NCBI RefSeq assembly: GCF_002238045.1 | Contig: NZ_NBYO01000001.1 | Location: 620,001-684,000 of the forward strand | DNA: 64,000 nt | From: Notoacmeibacter marinus | GTDB taxonomy: Bacteria > Pseudomonadota > Alphaproteobacteria > Rhizobiales > Rhizobiaceae | Direction: 5' to 3' | Shown: one piece after another, positions 26,375-39,426 of the stretch | How the letters are laid out: every line of letters begins with the position of its first letter | How positions within the stretch are numbered: the first letter of the stretch is position 1 | Made by a program: the position numbers and the translations under genes | The notes under the pieces: generated by a model | Told to the model about the DNA's origin: nothing | The model's input: the letters and a program-made list of their open reading frames with translations, nothing else | Databases searched by the model: none

Positions 26375-26898
26375 ACGAGCGTCCGCAGTCCGCGCCGCAG
26401 AATACCCGCAGCGACGAGATGAAGGCTTTCGGCTGGGCCGTGTTTCTCATCTTCGCCCTCGTAGTGATCGACCAGACCGTGAAGATCTGGGTCGAAGCCT
26501 ATATGGAATATCATCAGGAGATCGAGCTTTTGCCGGTCTTCTCGCTGTTCCGGACACATAATACGGGCGTCGCCTTTTCCATGCTCTCCGATGTCGGACC
26601 GGGCCTGCTTACCCTTCTCTCACTGGCGATCTCGGCCTTCGTTCTCTGGCTGTTGTGGAAGACGCCGCGCGATCATCGCGTCGCCCGTCTCGGCTATATG
26701 CTCATCATCGCCGGCGCGCTCGGCAATCTCATCGACCGCGTCACTCTCGGCTATGTCGTCGACTATTTTCTTTTTCATACCGAAAGCTGGTCGTTCGCCG
26801 TCTTCAATCTCGCGGACGCCTTCATCACGGTCGGCGCGATGCTGGCCGTTCTTCAGGAAATTCTGATCTGGCGGGCATCGCCACGAAAACCCTCCTAG
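26371..26898 (+). CDS. lspA: Lipoprotein signal peptidase (signal peptidase II)
   Basis: A 175-residue inner-membrane aspartic protease that cleaves prolipoprotein signal peptides before the lipidated cysteine. It has four transmembrane helices, and the catalytic aspartates are D122 in GNLIDRV and D149 in VFNLADAFI. HNTGVAFS at about 63-70 is the conserved luminal loop. It overlaps the stop of the RNA methyltransferase gene by 4 bases. Its presence is consistent with lipoproteins in this window, such as the L,D-transpeptidase. No terminator follows and acuI begins 79 bases later. Confidence 0.96.
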   Translation: MNERPQSAPQNTRSDEMKAFGWAVFLIFALVVIDQTVKIWVEAYMEYHQEIELLPVFSLFRTHNTGVAFSMLSDVGPGLLTLLSLAISAFVLWLLWKTPRDHRVARLGYMLIIAGALGNLIDRVTLGYVVDYFLFHTESWSFAVFNLADAFITVGAMLAVLQEILIWRASPRKPS

Positions 26899-26977
26899 GA
26901 TCAGGTCCGATTTGACTGGCGCGGCGCCGACCGCAAATAGACGTTCATCAACAAGTAGCCGATCCGGGAGGGACCGC

Positions 26978-27970
26978 ATGGCCGACGAATTCAAAGCAAT
27001 CCTCATCACCAGGGGCGACGGCGACGAGCAGACCGTCGAGGTCACGACCATCGGCGAGGACGATCTGATGGAGGGCGACGTCACCGTGCGTGTCGAGGCC
27101 ACCACCGTCAATTACAAGGACGGGCTGGCCATCACCGGGAAGAGCCCGGTCGTTCGCCGCTTCCCGATGGTGCCGGGAATCGATTTTGCCGGCACGGTGG
27201 AGACGAGCGACCATGCCGACTGGAAGCCCGGCGACAAGGTGATCCTGAACGGCTGGGGCACGGGCGAGACCCATCTCGGCGCCTATGCCGAGAAAAGCCG
27301 CGTGAAGGGCGACTGGCTGGTCGCTCTACCCGAAGGTCTGTCGGTCAAGGACGCCATGGCGATCGGCACCGCCGGCTACACCGCCATGCTGTCGGTGCTC
27401 GGGCTGGAAGATGCCGGCTGCAAGCCCGACGATGGCCCGGTCCTTGTGACCGGTGCGACAGGCGGCGTCGGCTCCGTCGCCGTCTCCATTCTTTCGAAGC
27501 TCGGCTGGCACGTCATTGCCGCCACCGGCAGTCCAGAGAAGCGCGCCGACTATCTGAAGGGTCTCGGCGCATCCGAGATCATCGACCGCACGGAACTGAG
27601 CGAGAAGGGCCGCCCGCTTGGCAAGGAGCGCTGGGCTGCCGCCGTCGATGCGGTCGGCAGCCATACGCTCGCCAATGTGCTGGCGCAGACAAAGCATGGT
27701 GGGACCGTCACATGCTGCGGCCTTGCGCAGGGTTTCGACCTGCCGACCACCGTGATGCCCTTCATCCTTCGCGGCATCGCGTTGAAGGGCATCGATTCGG
27801 TGATGGCGCCCAAGGCGCTGCGCGAGCGCGCCTGGCAACGCCTCGCTACCGATCTCGACAGAGAAAAGCTGCAGTCGATCACCACCGAAATCGGCTTCGA
27901 CGACCTCATCCCCTATGCGCGCCAGATCATCGAAAGCGGCATCCAGGGACGCGTCGTCGCGACCTTCTGA
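26978..27970 (+). CDS. acuI: Acrylyl-CoA reductase-type MDR oxidoreductase (YhdH/YhfP family)
   Basis: A 330-residue NADPH-dependent medium-chain reductase without the zinc-binding cysteines. It matches the YhdH/AcuI family: VNYKDGLAITGKSPVVRRFPMVPGIDFAGTV at the N-terminus, the nucleotide-binding VTGATGGVGSVAVSILSKLG, and LKGIDSVMAP at the C-terminus. In Rhodobacter AcuI reduces acryloyl-CoA to propionyl-CoA and helps detoxify acrylate from DMSP. This suits a marine or saline organism but is not proof. GGGAGG precedes ATG 26978. A large inverted repeat follows at 27997-28028. Confidence 0.85.
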   Translation: MADEFKAILITRGDGDEQTVEVTTIGEDDLMEGDVTVRVEATTVNYKDGLAITGKSPVVRRFPMVPGIDFAGTVETSDHADWKPGDKVILNGWGTGETHLGAYAEKSRVKGDWLVALPEGLSVKDAMAIGTAGYTAMLSVLGLEDAGCKPDDGPVLVTGATGGVGSVAVSILSKLGWHVIAATGSPEKRADYLKGLGASEIIDRTELSEKGRPLGKERWAAAVDAVGSHTLANVLAQTKHGGTVTCCGLAQGFDLPTTVMPFILRGIALKGIDSVMAPKALRERAWQRLATDLDREKLQSITTEIGFDDLIPYARQIIESGIQGRVVATF

Positions 27971-27996
27971 CAAATTCGAGGCAAAAGCGACAAAAA

Positions 27997-28028
27997 CGCC
28001 CGATCGTTAAAATGCGAACGATCGGGCG
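27997..28028. repeat. Perfect 12-bp inverted repeat after acuI
   Basis: CGCCCGATCGTT and AACGATCGGGCG around an 8-base loop. On the minus strand it is followed by TTTTTGTCGCTTTT, forming a textbook intrinsic terminator facing leftwards although no minus-strand gene is present. On the plus strand no U-tract follows. Confidence 0.85.
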
Positions 28029-28065
28029 AAGTGTTCGGCAAAACTCCTGCGGTAGCGTCCTCGAC

Positions 28066-30306
28066 ATGACGACCGAAACCGCTCTTTCCCTGCCGCCCGT
28101 CCATGAAGCGTCCGATGCGCCGTCGCACGAAACCGTGACACCGCCGCCATTGCTGGACGACAAGTTCAAACCGGATCTGGAAATCGACGAGCCGACGCTG
28201 AAGGAAAGGCTTTGGCAGGCCGGGTTCCTTGTGCTTGCGCTGGCCGTTTTCGGCGCCGCTGCGATCTTTGCAGTCGGCGACGCCGGGCGCACGGCCGCGG
28301 CCGTCCTGGGTTTTGCCGCCTGCCTCTTCTTCCTTGCCGGAATGACCGATACGGGCCTTTCCAAACGGCTCAAACTGAACCGCGCCTTCCTTCTGGCGCG
28401 AGCCCGCAATGCCGAAGCGCGTCAGCTGTCGTTTCTCCGGCTATCCGAGGCGGCGGGCGATCTGTGCATTCAACGCGACGACAAGGGCACGATCCTTTGG
28501 GCCAACCAGAAATTTGCCGAGCTGTTCGGCCTTTCTCATTGCGATGCGTTGAAGGGCTGTACGCTACGCGAACTCGGCTTTGGCGGTTCACTCGAAACGG
28601 ACGACCGGAGCGAAATCACACTTCTGACCAATGGGGAATATCGCTGGTTCGCCTTCACCGATCAAAAGGATGAAAAAACCGGTATTCACCAGTCGATCGC
28701 GCGGGACATCACGGCGCATCGCAAGGCGGAACAGGCGCTGATCGACGCACGCGAAAAGGCCGACGCGGCCAACCGGGCCAAAGGTCGTTTCCTTGCAACC
28801 GTCAGCCATGAGATCCGCACACCGATGAACGGCATTTCCGGTATGTCGAAGCTGCTCGCCGACACGACGCTGACCGACGAGCAGCGCACCTATGTGAACG
28901 CCATCGATGGATCGGCGGATGCTTTGATGGTGCTGATCGAGGATCTGCTCGATTTCTCCAAGATCGAAGCGGGCAAGCTGACCATCGACGAAGCGCCGAC
29001 CGATCTACGCGAACTGACCGAAAGCGTCGCCGAGCTGCTGGCAAGCCGCCATGCCGATAAAGGCATCGTCATCAATGCCCGCACGGCCCGCAACGTGCCG
29101 AAGACCGTTCCCGCCGACGCGGGCAAGCTGCGCCAGGTTCTGCTCAATCTCGTCGGCAACGCGGTCAAATTCACCGAGAAGGGCGGCGTGACCATCGACG
29201 TCGCCATCGCGCCGACCGATGATGGCAGGGGACGCCTGACCGTCGCCGTGCAGGATACCGGTCCCGGTCTCAAGCCCGCCGATCAGGCCAAAATCTTCGG
29301 TGAGTTCGAACAGGCCGACAATTCGGAGACCCGCCGTCACGGCGGCGCCGGTCTCGGTCTCGCTATCTCAAAACGCATCATCGCCGCTATGGGCGGGACG
29401 ATCACGCTTAAAAGCAAGCTTGGCAAGGGGTCGACCTTTACCATCGAAATCCCGGTCGACAGTGCGCCGGTCGATGCGGCTCCGCAACGGTTCGAGGGCC
29501 ATTGCGTCGTGCTGCTTACCGATCCGGTCGAAGGCGATATTCTGCGCCGCATGCTGGAAGACGAAGGCGCAAGCGTCGTCTGCGTCGGCTCGCGCGACGA
29601 TGCGGCAGCGCAACTCGAAGCGACCGGTGGCCTGCTGCTCATGGCGGCGGCCCGGCAGACCGAAGACGATGCGGGCGACCGGCTTTCGGCCTGGCTGAGC
29701 ACCGACAAGACCGGGGCCATCACGCTGATCGACGCGATCGACCGCGGCCGTTTGTCGACGCTTCGCGAGGCCGGATTCGACCACTATCTTGCACGCCCGG
29801 TGCGCGGCCAGACATTGCTTCGCATCGCACGCACCGCGCTCGATGAGCGATCGGAAGCCAAAGCGCCAGCTCCTGCTCCGGTCGCGGCGAAAAAAGGCGG
29901 AACGCCCAAACTGGTGCCGAACGGTCAGAGCGGCCGGCGCGTTCTGGTGGCCGAGGACAACCCCGTCAACGCCCTTCTGGTCCGTTCCGCACTTGCCAAG
30001 GGTGGTCATCTTGCCGAAATCGTCGGAACCGGCCGTGGCGCTGTTGAGGCAATCCGATCCGGCGAACAGTTCGATCTGGTGCTGCTCGATCTCCACATGC
30101 CGGAAATGGGCGGGATGGAAGCGCTCGATCTCATCCGCCAGTCCGAAGAGGCCAATGGCCAGCCTGCCATGCCGATCCATGTGCTGACTGCGGACACGCA
30201 GGAGGAAACCGTGAGCATCGCGATGCAGCGCGGAGCCAATGGCGTGGTCCACAAGCCGATCAACCCGGTCGACCTCGTTGCGCTGGTGGAGCGCGCCACG
30301 GCATAG
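28066..30306 (+). CDS. PAS-containing hybrid sensor histidine kinase/response regulator
   Basis: A 746-residue hybrid kinase. It has two transmembrane helices at about residues 52-70 and 77-92, a PAS domain at about 125-215 ([29 protein letters not shown]), HisKA with H248 in [14 protein letters not shown], and HATPase_c with N (LVGNAVKF), G1 (DTGPGL) and G2 (GAGLGLAI). A degenerate receiver-like region sits at about 485-600, with a complete receiver at about 625-746 (phosphoacceptor D675 in [11 protein letters not shown]). There is no detectable periplasmic domain, so the PAS domain is the likely sensor. ATG 28066 lacks a clear SD. Target unknown; no regulator gene adjoins it. Confidence 0.88.
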   Translation: MTTETALSLPPVHEASDAPSHETVTPPPLLDDKFKPDLEIDEPTLKERLWQAGFLVLALAVFGAAAIFAVGDAGRTAAAVLGFAACLFFLAGMTDTGLSKRLKLNRAFLLARARNAEARQLSFLRLSEAAGDLCIQRDDKGTILWANQKFAELFGLSHCDALKGCTLRELGFGGSLETDDRSEITLLTNGEYRWFAFTDQKDEKTGIHQSIARDITAHRKAEQALIDAREKADAANRAKGRFLATVSHEIRTPMNGISGMSKLLADTTLTDEQRTYVNAIDGSADALMVLIEDLLDFSKIEAGKLTIDEAPTDLRELTESVAELLASRHADKGIVINARTARNVPKTVPADAGKLRQVLLNLVGNAVKFTEKGGVTIDVAIAPTDDGRGRLTVAVQDTGPGLKPADQAKIFGEFEQADNSETRRHGGAGLGLAISKRIIAAMGGTITLKSKLGKGSTFTIEIPVDSAPVDAAPQRFEGHCVVLLTDPVEGDILRRMLEDEGASVVCVGSRDDAAAQLEATGGLLLMAAARQTEDDAGDRLSAWLSTDKTGAITLIDAIDRGRLSTLREAGFDHYLARPVRGQTLLRIARTALDERSEAKAPAPAPVAAKKGGTPKLVPNGQSGRRVLVAEDNPVNALLVRSALAKGGHLAEIVGTGRGAVEAIRSGEQFDLVLLDLHMPEMGGMEALDLIRQSEEANGQPAMPIHVLTADTQEETVSIAMQRGANGVVHKPINPVDLVALVERATA

Positions 30307-30399
30307 GGGTAGCATCTGCTCTTTTCCCCGATCGACCCCTGTCATAGACTTGTCGTGCAAGCGTATTAGTCAGGCCGCGACAGAGCGGTGGAGGATGAC

Positions 30400-31353
30400 A
30401 TGGCTGTTGGCGTTTCCCGGATACGGAAAATCATCGATCCGCGTCAGATCGTCCCATCGCCGTTTCGGGTATTTCCGCTCCGTTGGAAGGAAGCGCGCGG
30501 CGCAACTGTGCCGGCGGCACCGAAGAACCTTTTGCATGAAGCATCGATACCGCCGATCCTCGGACATAGTGGCAGCCTCATGGTGCGCCTGGCAACAAAC
30601 CCGTCCGAGGTCGAGGCGGCCCAGCGCTTGCGGTCGACAGTATTCGATACGGCGGAAAGGCGGACAAGCGCCGCGACCGACCCGATCGATCGGGATATGT
30701 TCGACCACTATTGCGATCATCTTATCGTTCTGGACGAAGCGGCGGGCGGCTCTCTCATGAACCAGATCGTCGGAACCTACCGCCTTCTGTCGCCGGAGGC
30801 TGCGCTCAAGGCTGGCCGCTTCTATTCCAGCGCCGAGTTCGACCTGCCGGCGCTCATGGCGCGCCATCCGAACCGCCGTTTTCTGGAACTCGGCCGCTCC
30901 TGCGTTTTGCCGGCCTATCGCGGCAAGAGGATCATCGACCTGCTTTGGCAAGGCATCTGGACCTACTGCCTGACCCATCGGATCGATACGATGATCGGCT
31001 GTGCTTCCTTTGCCGGCACGGTGCCGGCGGCTCACGCCGAGGCGCTCTCCTTCCTGGCCCATCATGCGCCGGCCGACCGGGCGTTTGCCTGCCCGGCCGT
31101 TGCCGGACGCGGCATCCCGACCGACATGATGCCGGCCGAAGCGCTCGCGACCAAGAGAGCACTGGCGGCCATGCCGCCGCTCGTGAAGGGCTATCTGCGT
31201 GTCGGCGCAACCTTCGGTCACGAAGCCGTCATCGACGAGGATTTCGGCACGGTGGATGTTCTGACGATCCTGCCCGTCGAGCGGATCGCCGGACGCTATC
31301 TCAACCATTTCACGCCGAAGGCGAAACCTGCCGCGCCAGCGCTCGCGGCCTGA
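30400..31353 (+). CDS. olsB: L-ornithine N-alpha-acyltransferase (OlsB-like)
   Basis: A 317-residue GNAT-like (acetyltransf_5, hemolysin-type) enzyme. In rhizobia OlsB transfers 3-hydroxyacyl groups from acyl-ACP to ornithine to make lyso-ornithine lipid, a phosphate-free membrane lipid. Family motifs are RLRSTVFDTAE-like text in the N-terminal half, DHYCDHLIVLDE, TYRLLSPEAALKAG and LELGRSCVLPAYRGKRIIDLLWQGI. ATG 30400 is chosen because GGAGG at 30389-30393 is well placed; a GTG at 30388 lies inside that site. The partner olsA is not adjacent. It is convergent with mutS, 9 bases apart. Confidence 0.83.
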   Translation: MAVGVSRIRKIIDPRQIVPSPFRVFPLRWKEARGATVPAAPKNLLHEASIPPILGHSGSLMVRLATNPSEVEAAQRLRSTVFDTAERRTSAATDPIDRDMFDHYCDHLIVLDEAAGGSLMNQIVGTYRLLSPEAALKAGRFYSSAEFDLPALMARHPNRRFLELGRSCVLPAYRGKRIIDLLWQGIWTYCLTHRIDTMIGCASFAGTVPAAHAEALSFLAHHAPADRAFACPAVAGRGIPTDMMPAEALATKRALAAMPPLVKGYLRVGATFGHEAVIDEDFGTVDVLTILPVERIAGRYLNHFTPKAKPAAPALAA

Positions 31354-31362
31354 AGCCGGCCT

Positions 31363-34098
31363 TTATTTCGCGAGGCTCTTCTTGAGACGGTAAAGCGCGT
31401 CCAGCGCTTCGCGCGGCGTCAGATCGTCGGGCTCGATCCCGTCCAACATTTCGGCAATCGCGTTCTGACCGGGATTGATGGCGGCCTTTGCTCTACCTTC
31501 GGTCTCCACCTGGCGGACGGCAGCAGAAAAGAGCGGCAGATCGTCAACCAGTTTCGCTGCGCCGGAGCCGGACGTGCCTTCCGCCTCGAGCCGGTCGAGC
31601 ACCGTCTTGGCACGCGCCAGAACGCTTTTCGGCAGGCCAGCGAGCCGCGCGACCTGAACGCCGTAGGACCGGTCCGCCGCGCCCTTGCCGACCTGGTGGA
31701 GGAAGATCACCTCGCCTTCCATCTCCTTGACCCGCATCGTGACATTGGCGAGCCGGGAGAGGGTTTCGGCAAGCGCCGTCATTTCGTGGAAATGGGTCGC
31801 GAAAATTGCCCGACAGCGATTGGTCTCGTGCAGGTGCTCGGCCGTCGCCCAGGCGATGGAGAGCCCGTCGAAGGTCGAGGTGCCGCGGCCGATCTCGTCG
31901 AGGATGACGAGCGAACGTTCGCCGGCCTGGTTCAGGATCGCCGCCGTCTCGACCATCTCGACCATGAAGGTCGAGCGCCCGCGCGCCAGATCGTCGGACG
32001 CGCCAACGCGCGAGAACAGCCTGTCGACAATGCCGATATGCGCCGCCGTCGCCGGCACATGGCTGCCCATCTGCGCCAGGATTGCGATGAGGGCGTTCTG
32101 GCGCAGAAAAGTACTCTTGCCGCCCATATTCGGGCCGGTCAGCAGCCAGAGCGCACCGGCATTTGCGCCCTCGGGCGGTGACAACAAGCAATCGTTGGCG
32201 ATGAAGGCGTCGCCCTGCTGGGCGCGAAGCGCGGCCTCGACGACGGGGTGGCGGCCGCATTCCACCTCGAAGGTCAGGCTTTCGTCGATTGTTGGCGCGC
32301 TCCAGTTTTCCGCCTCTGCCAGTTGGGCGAGCCCTACCGAAACATCGATCACGGCAAGGGCGTCGGCGCCGGCCCGCAGCGCATCCGTTTCTTCGAGGAC
32401 GGCGGCGGTAAGCCGTTCGAAGATGGCGGTCTCGATCATGAGCGCCTTGCCGCCCGCATCGGCGATACGGCTTTCCAGTTCGGCCAGTTCGGTCGTGGTA
32501 AAGCGCATGGCGTTGGCCATCGTCTGGCGATGGATGAAGCGCGCCTTTGCGTCGCCTTCCGTCAGTTTCACGCCATGGCTCGACGGCACCTCAATATAAT
32601 AGCCGAGCATATTGTTGTGCCGGATCTTGAGCGCCTTGATCGCCGTTTCGGCGGCGAGGTCTGCCTGCATCGCCGCGATCACACGGCGGCTGTCGGAGGC
32701 AAGAGAGCGCTGGGCGTCCAGTTCCTCGTCGAACCCTTCCGCCACGAAGCCGCCATCGCGGGCCAGAAGCGGCAGATCGTACGCCAGCGCTTTGCCAAGA
32801 AGGCGTGCGAGGTTCGGTGGTAGCGCGCGCAGCGCCTTCTCGGCCGTTTCGAGCTCTTCGGGCAGCGCCGCCTCGCCGAGCCGTTCGACCAGCGCGGCGG
32901 TCGCCTCCAGCGCGGTGCGGATTGCGCCGATATCGCGCGGACCGCCGCGTCCGAGCGACAGGCGCGACAGGGCGCGCATCATGTCCGGCAGACCGCGCAG
33001 AACAGTGCGCAGCTCATCGCACAAGGCGCTTTCCTGGCGCAGAAACGTCACCGAGCGCTGTCGCCTGACGATCCGGTCGGGATCGGTCAGCGGCGCGGCC
33101 AAGCGCTCGGCCAGAAGGCGCGCGCCAGGGCCGGTCACCGTCCGGTCGATCACCTTCAGGAGGCTACCGTCGCGGCTGCCGGCAGAAGTCCGCGTCAGTT
33201 CGAGGCTTGCCCGCGTCGCCGCATCGATGAAGAGCGTGGAGGCGCCCTCCTCACGCTGCGGCGGCGACAGCGGCACGCGCGCGCCAAGTTGGGTCTTCTC
33301 CACCCAGGCGACCACACCGCCCATGGCACTCAGTTCGGCGCGGGAAAACTGGCCGAACCCGTCAAGCGTCGAGACGGAGAGAGCGCGGCAAATGCGCTCG
33401 CCGGCGGACGCGCTGTCGAAGAGAGCTGCGGGCTGTGGATTGGCGGTTCGGCCAAGCGCATCCCAGACCGGTCGGAATGCGGCGTCTTCGAACAGGCTCT
33501 GCGGAACCAGAATCTCGCGTGGATCGATTCGTAAAATGTCCGACAGAAGCCGGTCCGACCCGCTCATCGCGGTGCGGAACGCGCCGGTGGAGATGTCGAT
33601 CCAGGCGAGAGCCGGATCGGCCTCACCCTTCACCCGCCCAACGGCAAGAAGCCAGTTCGGCTCGCCGGGCTCCAGAATATTCTCTTCGGTGATCGTGCCC
33701 GGCGTGACGAGCCGCGTCACATCGCGCCGCACCAGTGTCTTGCCGCCGCGCTTCTTCGCTTCGGCCGGATCCTCGACCTGCTCACACACCGCGACGCGGT
33801 GGCCGGCGGCGATCAGTTTCTGCAGATAGTCGTTGGCGGCATGAACCGGTACGCCGGCCATCGGAATGTCGCGGCCCAGATGCTGGCCCCGCTTGGTCAG
33901 GGTGATGCCGAGCGTCCGCGCGGCGATTTCGGCATCGCCGAAGAACAATTCGTAGAAATCACCCATGCGGTAGAAGAGCAGGCTGTCGGCATTGGCGGCC
34001 TTGATCTCGATGAACTGCTCGATCATCGGCGTCGCCGAGGCACGGCTGTCCGGCGAGACAAGCTCATTAAGGTTCATGCTCGCTTGCGGTTCTGCCAT
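31363..34098 (-). CDS. mutS: DNA mismatch repair protein MutS
   Basis: A 911-residue mismatch-recognition ATPase. Domain I has the mismatch-wedge phenylalanine in [13 protein letters not shown]. The C-terminal ATPase has Walker [10 protein letters not shown] and [18 protein letters not shown], and the C-terminal helix-turn-helix is present. ATG 34098 begins [14 protein letters not shown]; an alternative ATG at 34077 would lose seven residues. It is divergent from maeB, an arrangement conserved in rhizobia, and convergent with olsB. It works with MutL elsewhere in the genome. All motifs are intact, and no sign of mutator truncation is visible. Confidence 0.97.
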   Translation of the reverse strand: MAEPQASMNLNELVSPDSRASATPMIEQFIEIKAANADSLLFYRMGDFYELFFGDAEIAARTLGITLTKRGQHLGRDIPMAGVPVHAANDYLQKLIAAGHRVAVCEQVEDPAEAKKRGGKTLVRRDVTRLVTPGTITEENILEPGEPNWLLAVGRVKGEADPALAWIDISTGAFRTAMSGSDRLLSDILRIDPREILVPQSLFEDAAFRPVWDALGRTANPQPAALFDSASAGERICRALSVSTLDGFGQFSRAELSAMGGVVAWVEKTQLGARVPLSPPQREEGASTLFIDAATRASLELTRTSAGSRDGSLLKVIDRTVTGPGARLLAERLAAPLTDPDRIVRRQRSVTFLRQESALCDELRTVLRGLPDMMRALSRLSLGRGGPRDIGAIRTALEATAALVERLGEAALPEELETAEKALRALPPNLARLLGKALAYDLPLLARDGGFVAEGFDEELDAQRSLASDSRRVIAAMQADLAAETAIKALKIRHNNMLGYYIEVPSSHGVKLTEGDAKARFIHRQTMANAMRFTTTELAELESRIADAGGKALMIETAIFERLTAAVLEETDALRAGADALAVIDVSVGLAQLAEAENWSAPTIDESLTFEVECGRHPVVEAALRAQQGDAFIANDCLLSPPEGANAGALWLLTGPNMGGKSTFLRQNALIAILAQMGSHVPATAAHIGIVDRLFSRVGASDDLARGRSTFMVEMVETAAILNQAGERSLVILDEIGRGTSTFDGLSIAWATAEHLHETNRCRAIFATHFHEMTALAETLSRLANVTMRVKEMEGEVIFLHQVGKGAADRSYGVQVARLAGLPKSVLARAKTVLDRLEAEGTSGSGAAKLVDDLPLFSAAVRQVETEGRAKAAINPGQNAIAEMLDGIEPDDLTPREALDALYRLKKSLAK

Positions 34099-34232
34099 AA
34101 GGGGTTAACACTCTTTTGAGACCGACGGCCAAAGGGGGAGGCGCCGTCGGCGCGTAACACCTATGCCGATCATGGATTTGCATGTCCAGAGATCGGACTT
34201 GGCCAGTACGTCAACAATGACAGGGAGGACAC

Positions 34233-36512
<2,280 letters not shown>

Positions 36513-36601
36513 GGGTGTTGGAAGTGAAGGGCGAAACCGGTTAGGACATATTCGAACCGTCCCGCCCTTCACCGTCCACCACGATGCCTGCCGGAGTTTC
36601 C

Positions 36602-39388
36602 ATGCGTCATCCCGCCCTGAAGCTTGCCGAGGTGATCGACGCCGATACTCTCCGGGACAAACTAACGGCGCTGACCCATGAGCGCGACGGCGACGGCTCC
36701 GATCCGGCGATCCGCATGCAGGTTCTGGCGATCCTGAAAGCGGAGCTTACCGCGGGGCGCAAACGCATCGAAACCATGCTGCTGGAGGATCGCAGCGGCA
36801 CGGCCTGCACGCGCCGGCTGTCGCACCAGATGGACGAGATCATCCGGCTCATCCACGATTTCGCCATCGCTCATGTCTACCGCGGCGCCAATCTCAGCCG
36901 TGGCGAGAAGATGGCGATCGTCGCTACCGGCGGTTATGGCCGCGACGCGCTGGCGCCGGGTTCCGATGTCGATCTTCTGTTCCTGCTGCCGCACAAGCAG
37001 ACGGCGCGGATCGAACAGATCGTCGAATACATCCTCTACATTCTCTGGGATCTGGGCCTGAAAGTCGGGCACGCGACGCGCAATATCAATGAATGCATCC
37101 GCCTTGCCAAAAGCGACGTGACCATCGCCACCGCCATGCTGGAAGCGCGTTTCATATGGGGCGAGCGGCCGCTCTTCGACACGCTTGAACAGCGCTTCGT
37201 CGACGATGTCGAGAAGGCCGGCGGACGTGATTTCACCACCGCCAAGATGGCCGAGCGGGACAGCCGGCACGAGCGGCACGACAATTCCCGCTACAAGGTC
37301 GAGCCGAACATCAAGGACGGCAAAGGCGGGCTGCGCGATCTCCAGACCCTCTACTGGATCGGCAAATTCGTCTATCGGGTGGACCATTCGCGCCAGCTCG
37401 TCGGCAAGGGCGTCTTCACCCAGCGCGAATACAACCAGTTCCAGCGCTGCGACGACTTCCTGTGGGCCGTCCGCTGCCATCTGCATTTCGTGGCCGGCAA
37501 GGCGGAAGACCGCCTCGGATTCGATTTCCAGCCGGAGATCGCCGAGCGCCTCGACTATCAGAGCAAGCCCGGCCTGTCTGGCGTCGAGCGCTTCATGAAG
37601 CACTATTTCCTTGTCGCCAAACAGGTCGGCGATCTGACGCGCATCTTCTGCGCCGCGCTCGAACTGGAGCAGGCCAAAACCGCGCCGGGCCTCGCCGCGG
37701 GGCTGGTTCGCCCGTTCACCCGTCGGCGCAAGGCCGTGAAAGGCTATCCCGATTTCGTGATCGAGAATGGCCGCCTGAACGTCGCCGATGCCGATGTGTT
37801 CGAACGCGACAATCTGAACCTCATTCGCCTGTTCTGGCTCGGCGACCGTGAAGAGCTGGAATATCATCCCGATGCGCTTAGCCTCGTGACGCGCTCGCTC
37901 AAGCTGGTCGACCGCGATCTCCGGCGCAACCCGGACGGCAACGAGATGTTCATGGCCATCCTGACCAGCCGGCGCGATCCCGAAATCCAGCTTCGGCGGA
38001 TGAACGAGACAGGCCTGCTCGGCCGCCTCATCCAGGACTTCCGCAAGGTCGTCGCGATGATGCAGTTCAACATGTACCACCACTTCACGGTGGATGAGCA
38101 TCTGCTGCGCTGTATCGCCAATCTGGCGGAGATCGAAAAGGGCCACCTGGCCGACGAGCACCCTTACGCCACCGATTTCTGCAAGGATCTTTCCGATACG
38201 CAGCGGCGCATTCTCTATGTCGCCCTTCTGCTGCACGATATCGCCAAGGGGCGTCCCGAAGACCACTCCATTGCCGGCGCGCGTGTCGCCAAGCGCCTTT
38301 GTCCGCATATGGGTCTGACCAAATCGGAAACCGCGACGGTCGCCTGGCTGGTGCGCGAGCATCTGACCATGAGCATGGTGGCGCAAAGTCGCGATCTCAA
38401 TGACCGCAAGACCATCGAGGATTTCGCCGATACGGTTCAGTCGGTCGACCGGCTCAAACTGCTGCTGATCCTGACCGTCTGCGACATTCGCGGCGTCGGG
38501 CCGGGCGTCTGGAACGCCTGGAAGGGCCAGTTGATCCGTCAGCTTCACACCGAAACCGAACTGCTGCTGACCGGCGGCTTTTCCGGAGCCAGCCGGGCCA
38601 CGCGGATCGAGGCGGCGCGCCAGGGCCTGAAGGAAAGCCTCGCCGAATGGCCGCAGGACGACCGCGAAGCCTATGTGGAACTGCACTATCCCGCTTATCT
38701 TCTGGCCGTCGACCACGAAGCGCAACTGCGCCATGCGGACTTTATCCGCAACGCCACCCGCTCGGGCGAGCAACTGGCGCTCGATTACCGCACGCTTGCT
38801 TTTGAAGGCATGACCGAAATCACCGTTCTGGCTTTCGACCATCCCCGCCTGCTGTCGATCATCGCCGCGGCGTGTGCCGCCTCCGGCGCCAATATCGTCG
38901 ACGCCCAGATCTTTACCACCACGGACGGACGGGCGCTCGATACGATCCGCATCGCCCGCGAATTCGACGCCGATGAGGACGAATTGCGCCGGGCACGGGC
39001 GATCGGACGCACCATCGCGGCGGTGCTGAAGGGCGAAGCGCATATTCCGCAATTGAAGAAGCGCAGCAAAGGCCGCCGCAAGGTGCGCGCCTTCTCGATC
39101 CAGCCGGAAGTGTCGGTGGACAATTCGCTGTCCAACGAGTTTTCGGTCATCGCCGTGGAAGGGCTGGACCGTACGGGGCTTCTGTCCGACCTCACCCACG
39201 CGCTGTCGGACCTCAATCTCGACATCGCTTCGGCGCACATCACCACATTCGGCGAAAGGGTGGTCGATACGTTTTACGTGACGGATTTGACCGGCGCGCA
39301 GATCGAATCGCCAGCAAGGCAAAAGCGCATTGTCGAACGGCTCTGCGGCATTCTCGATCCCGATGCCGACGAACGGGCGGCAGCGTGA
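36602..39388 (+). CDS. glnD: Bifunctional PII uridylyltransferase/uridylyl-removing enzyme
   Basis: A 928-residue nitrogen sensor that uridylylates PII at low glutamine and removes UMP at high glutamine. The N-terminal nucleotidyltransferase shows GGYGRDALAPGSDVDLLFL (residues about 110-128) with the metal-binding aspartates. The HD domain is seen in LLLHDIAKGRPEDHS, and two C-terminal ACT domains (EITVLAFDHPRLLSIIAAACA and VIAVEGLDRTGLLSDLTHAL) bind glutamine. ATG 36602 with CGGAG is preferred over ATG 36584. It lies downstream of maeB and upstream of murJ, a rhizobial order. With rpoN and ptsN nearby it links to nitrogen control. Confidence 0.97.
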   Translation: MRHPALKLAEVIDADTLRDKLTALTHERDGDGSDPAIRMQVLAILKAELTAGRKRIETMLLEDRSGTACTRRLSHQMDEIIRLIHDFAIAHVYRGANLSRGEKMAIVATGGYGRDALAPGSDVDLLFLLPHKQTARIEQIVEYILYILWDLGLKVGHATRNINECIRLAKSDVTIATAMLEARFIWGERPLFDTLEQRFVDDVEKAGGRDFTTAKMAERDSRHERHDNSRYKVEPNIKDGKGGLRDLQTLYWIGKFVYRVDHSRQLVGKGVFTQREYNQFQRCDDFLWAVRCHLHFVAGKAEDRLGFDFQPEIAERLDYQSKPGLSGVERFMKHYFLVAKQVGDLTRIFCAALELEQAKTAPGLAAGLVRPFTRRRKAVKGYPDFVIENGRLNVADADVFERDNLNLIRLFWLGDREELEYHPDALSLVTRSLKLVDRDLRRNPDGNEMFMAILTSRRDPEIQLRRMNETGLLGRLIQDFRKVVAMMQFNMYHHFTVDEHLLRCIANLAEIEKGHLADEHPYATDFCKDLSDTQRRILYVALLLHDIAKGRPEDHSIAGARVAKRLCPHMGLTKSETATVAWLVREHLTMSMVAQSRDLNDRKTIEDFADTVQSVDRLKLLLILTVCDIRGVGPGVWNAWKGQLIRQLHTETELLLTGGFSGASRATRIEAARQGLKESLAEWPQDDREAYVELHYPAYLLAVDHEAQLRHADFIRNATRSGEQLALDYRTLAFEGMTEITVLAFDHPRLLSIIAAACAASGANIVDAQIFTTTDGRALDTIRIAREFDADEDELRRARAIGRTIAAVLKGEAHIPQLKKRSKGRRKVRAFSIQPEVSVDNSLSNEFSVIAVEGLDRTGLLSDLTHALSDLNLDIASAHITTFGERVVDTFYVTDLTGAQIESPARQKRIVERLCGILDPDADERAAA

Positions 39389-39426
39389 ACCGATGATCGA
39401 GGCAGAGCAGTGAGAGACGGCCGCCC

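Noticed and set aside
32612-33829. 405-codon plus-strand ORF opposite mutS
   Set aside because: Serine/arginine-rich composition typical of a shadow frame; mutS is certain on the other strand.
36662-39322. 886-codon minus-strand ORF opposite glnD
   Set aside because: Same cause; low-complexity composition and complete overlap with a certain gene.
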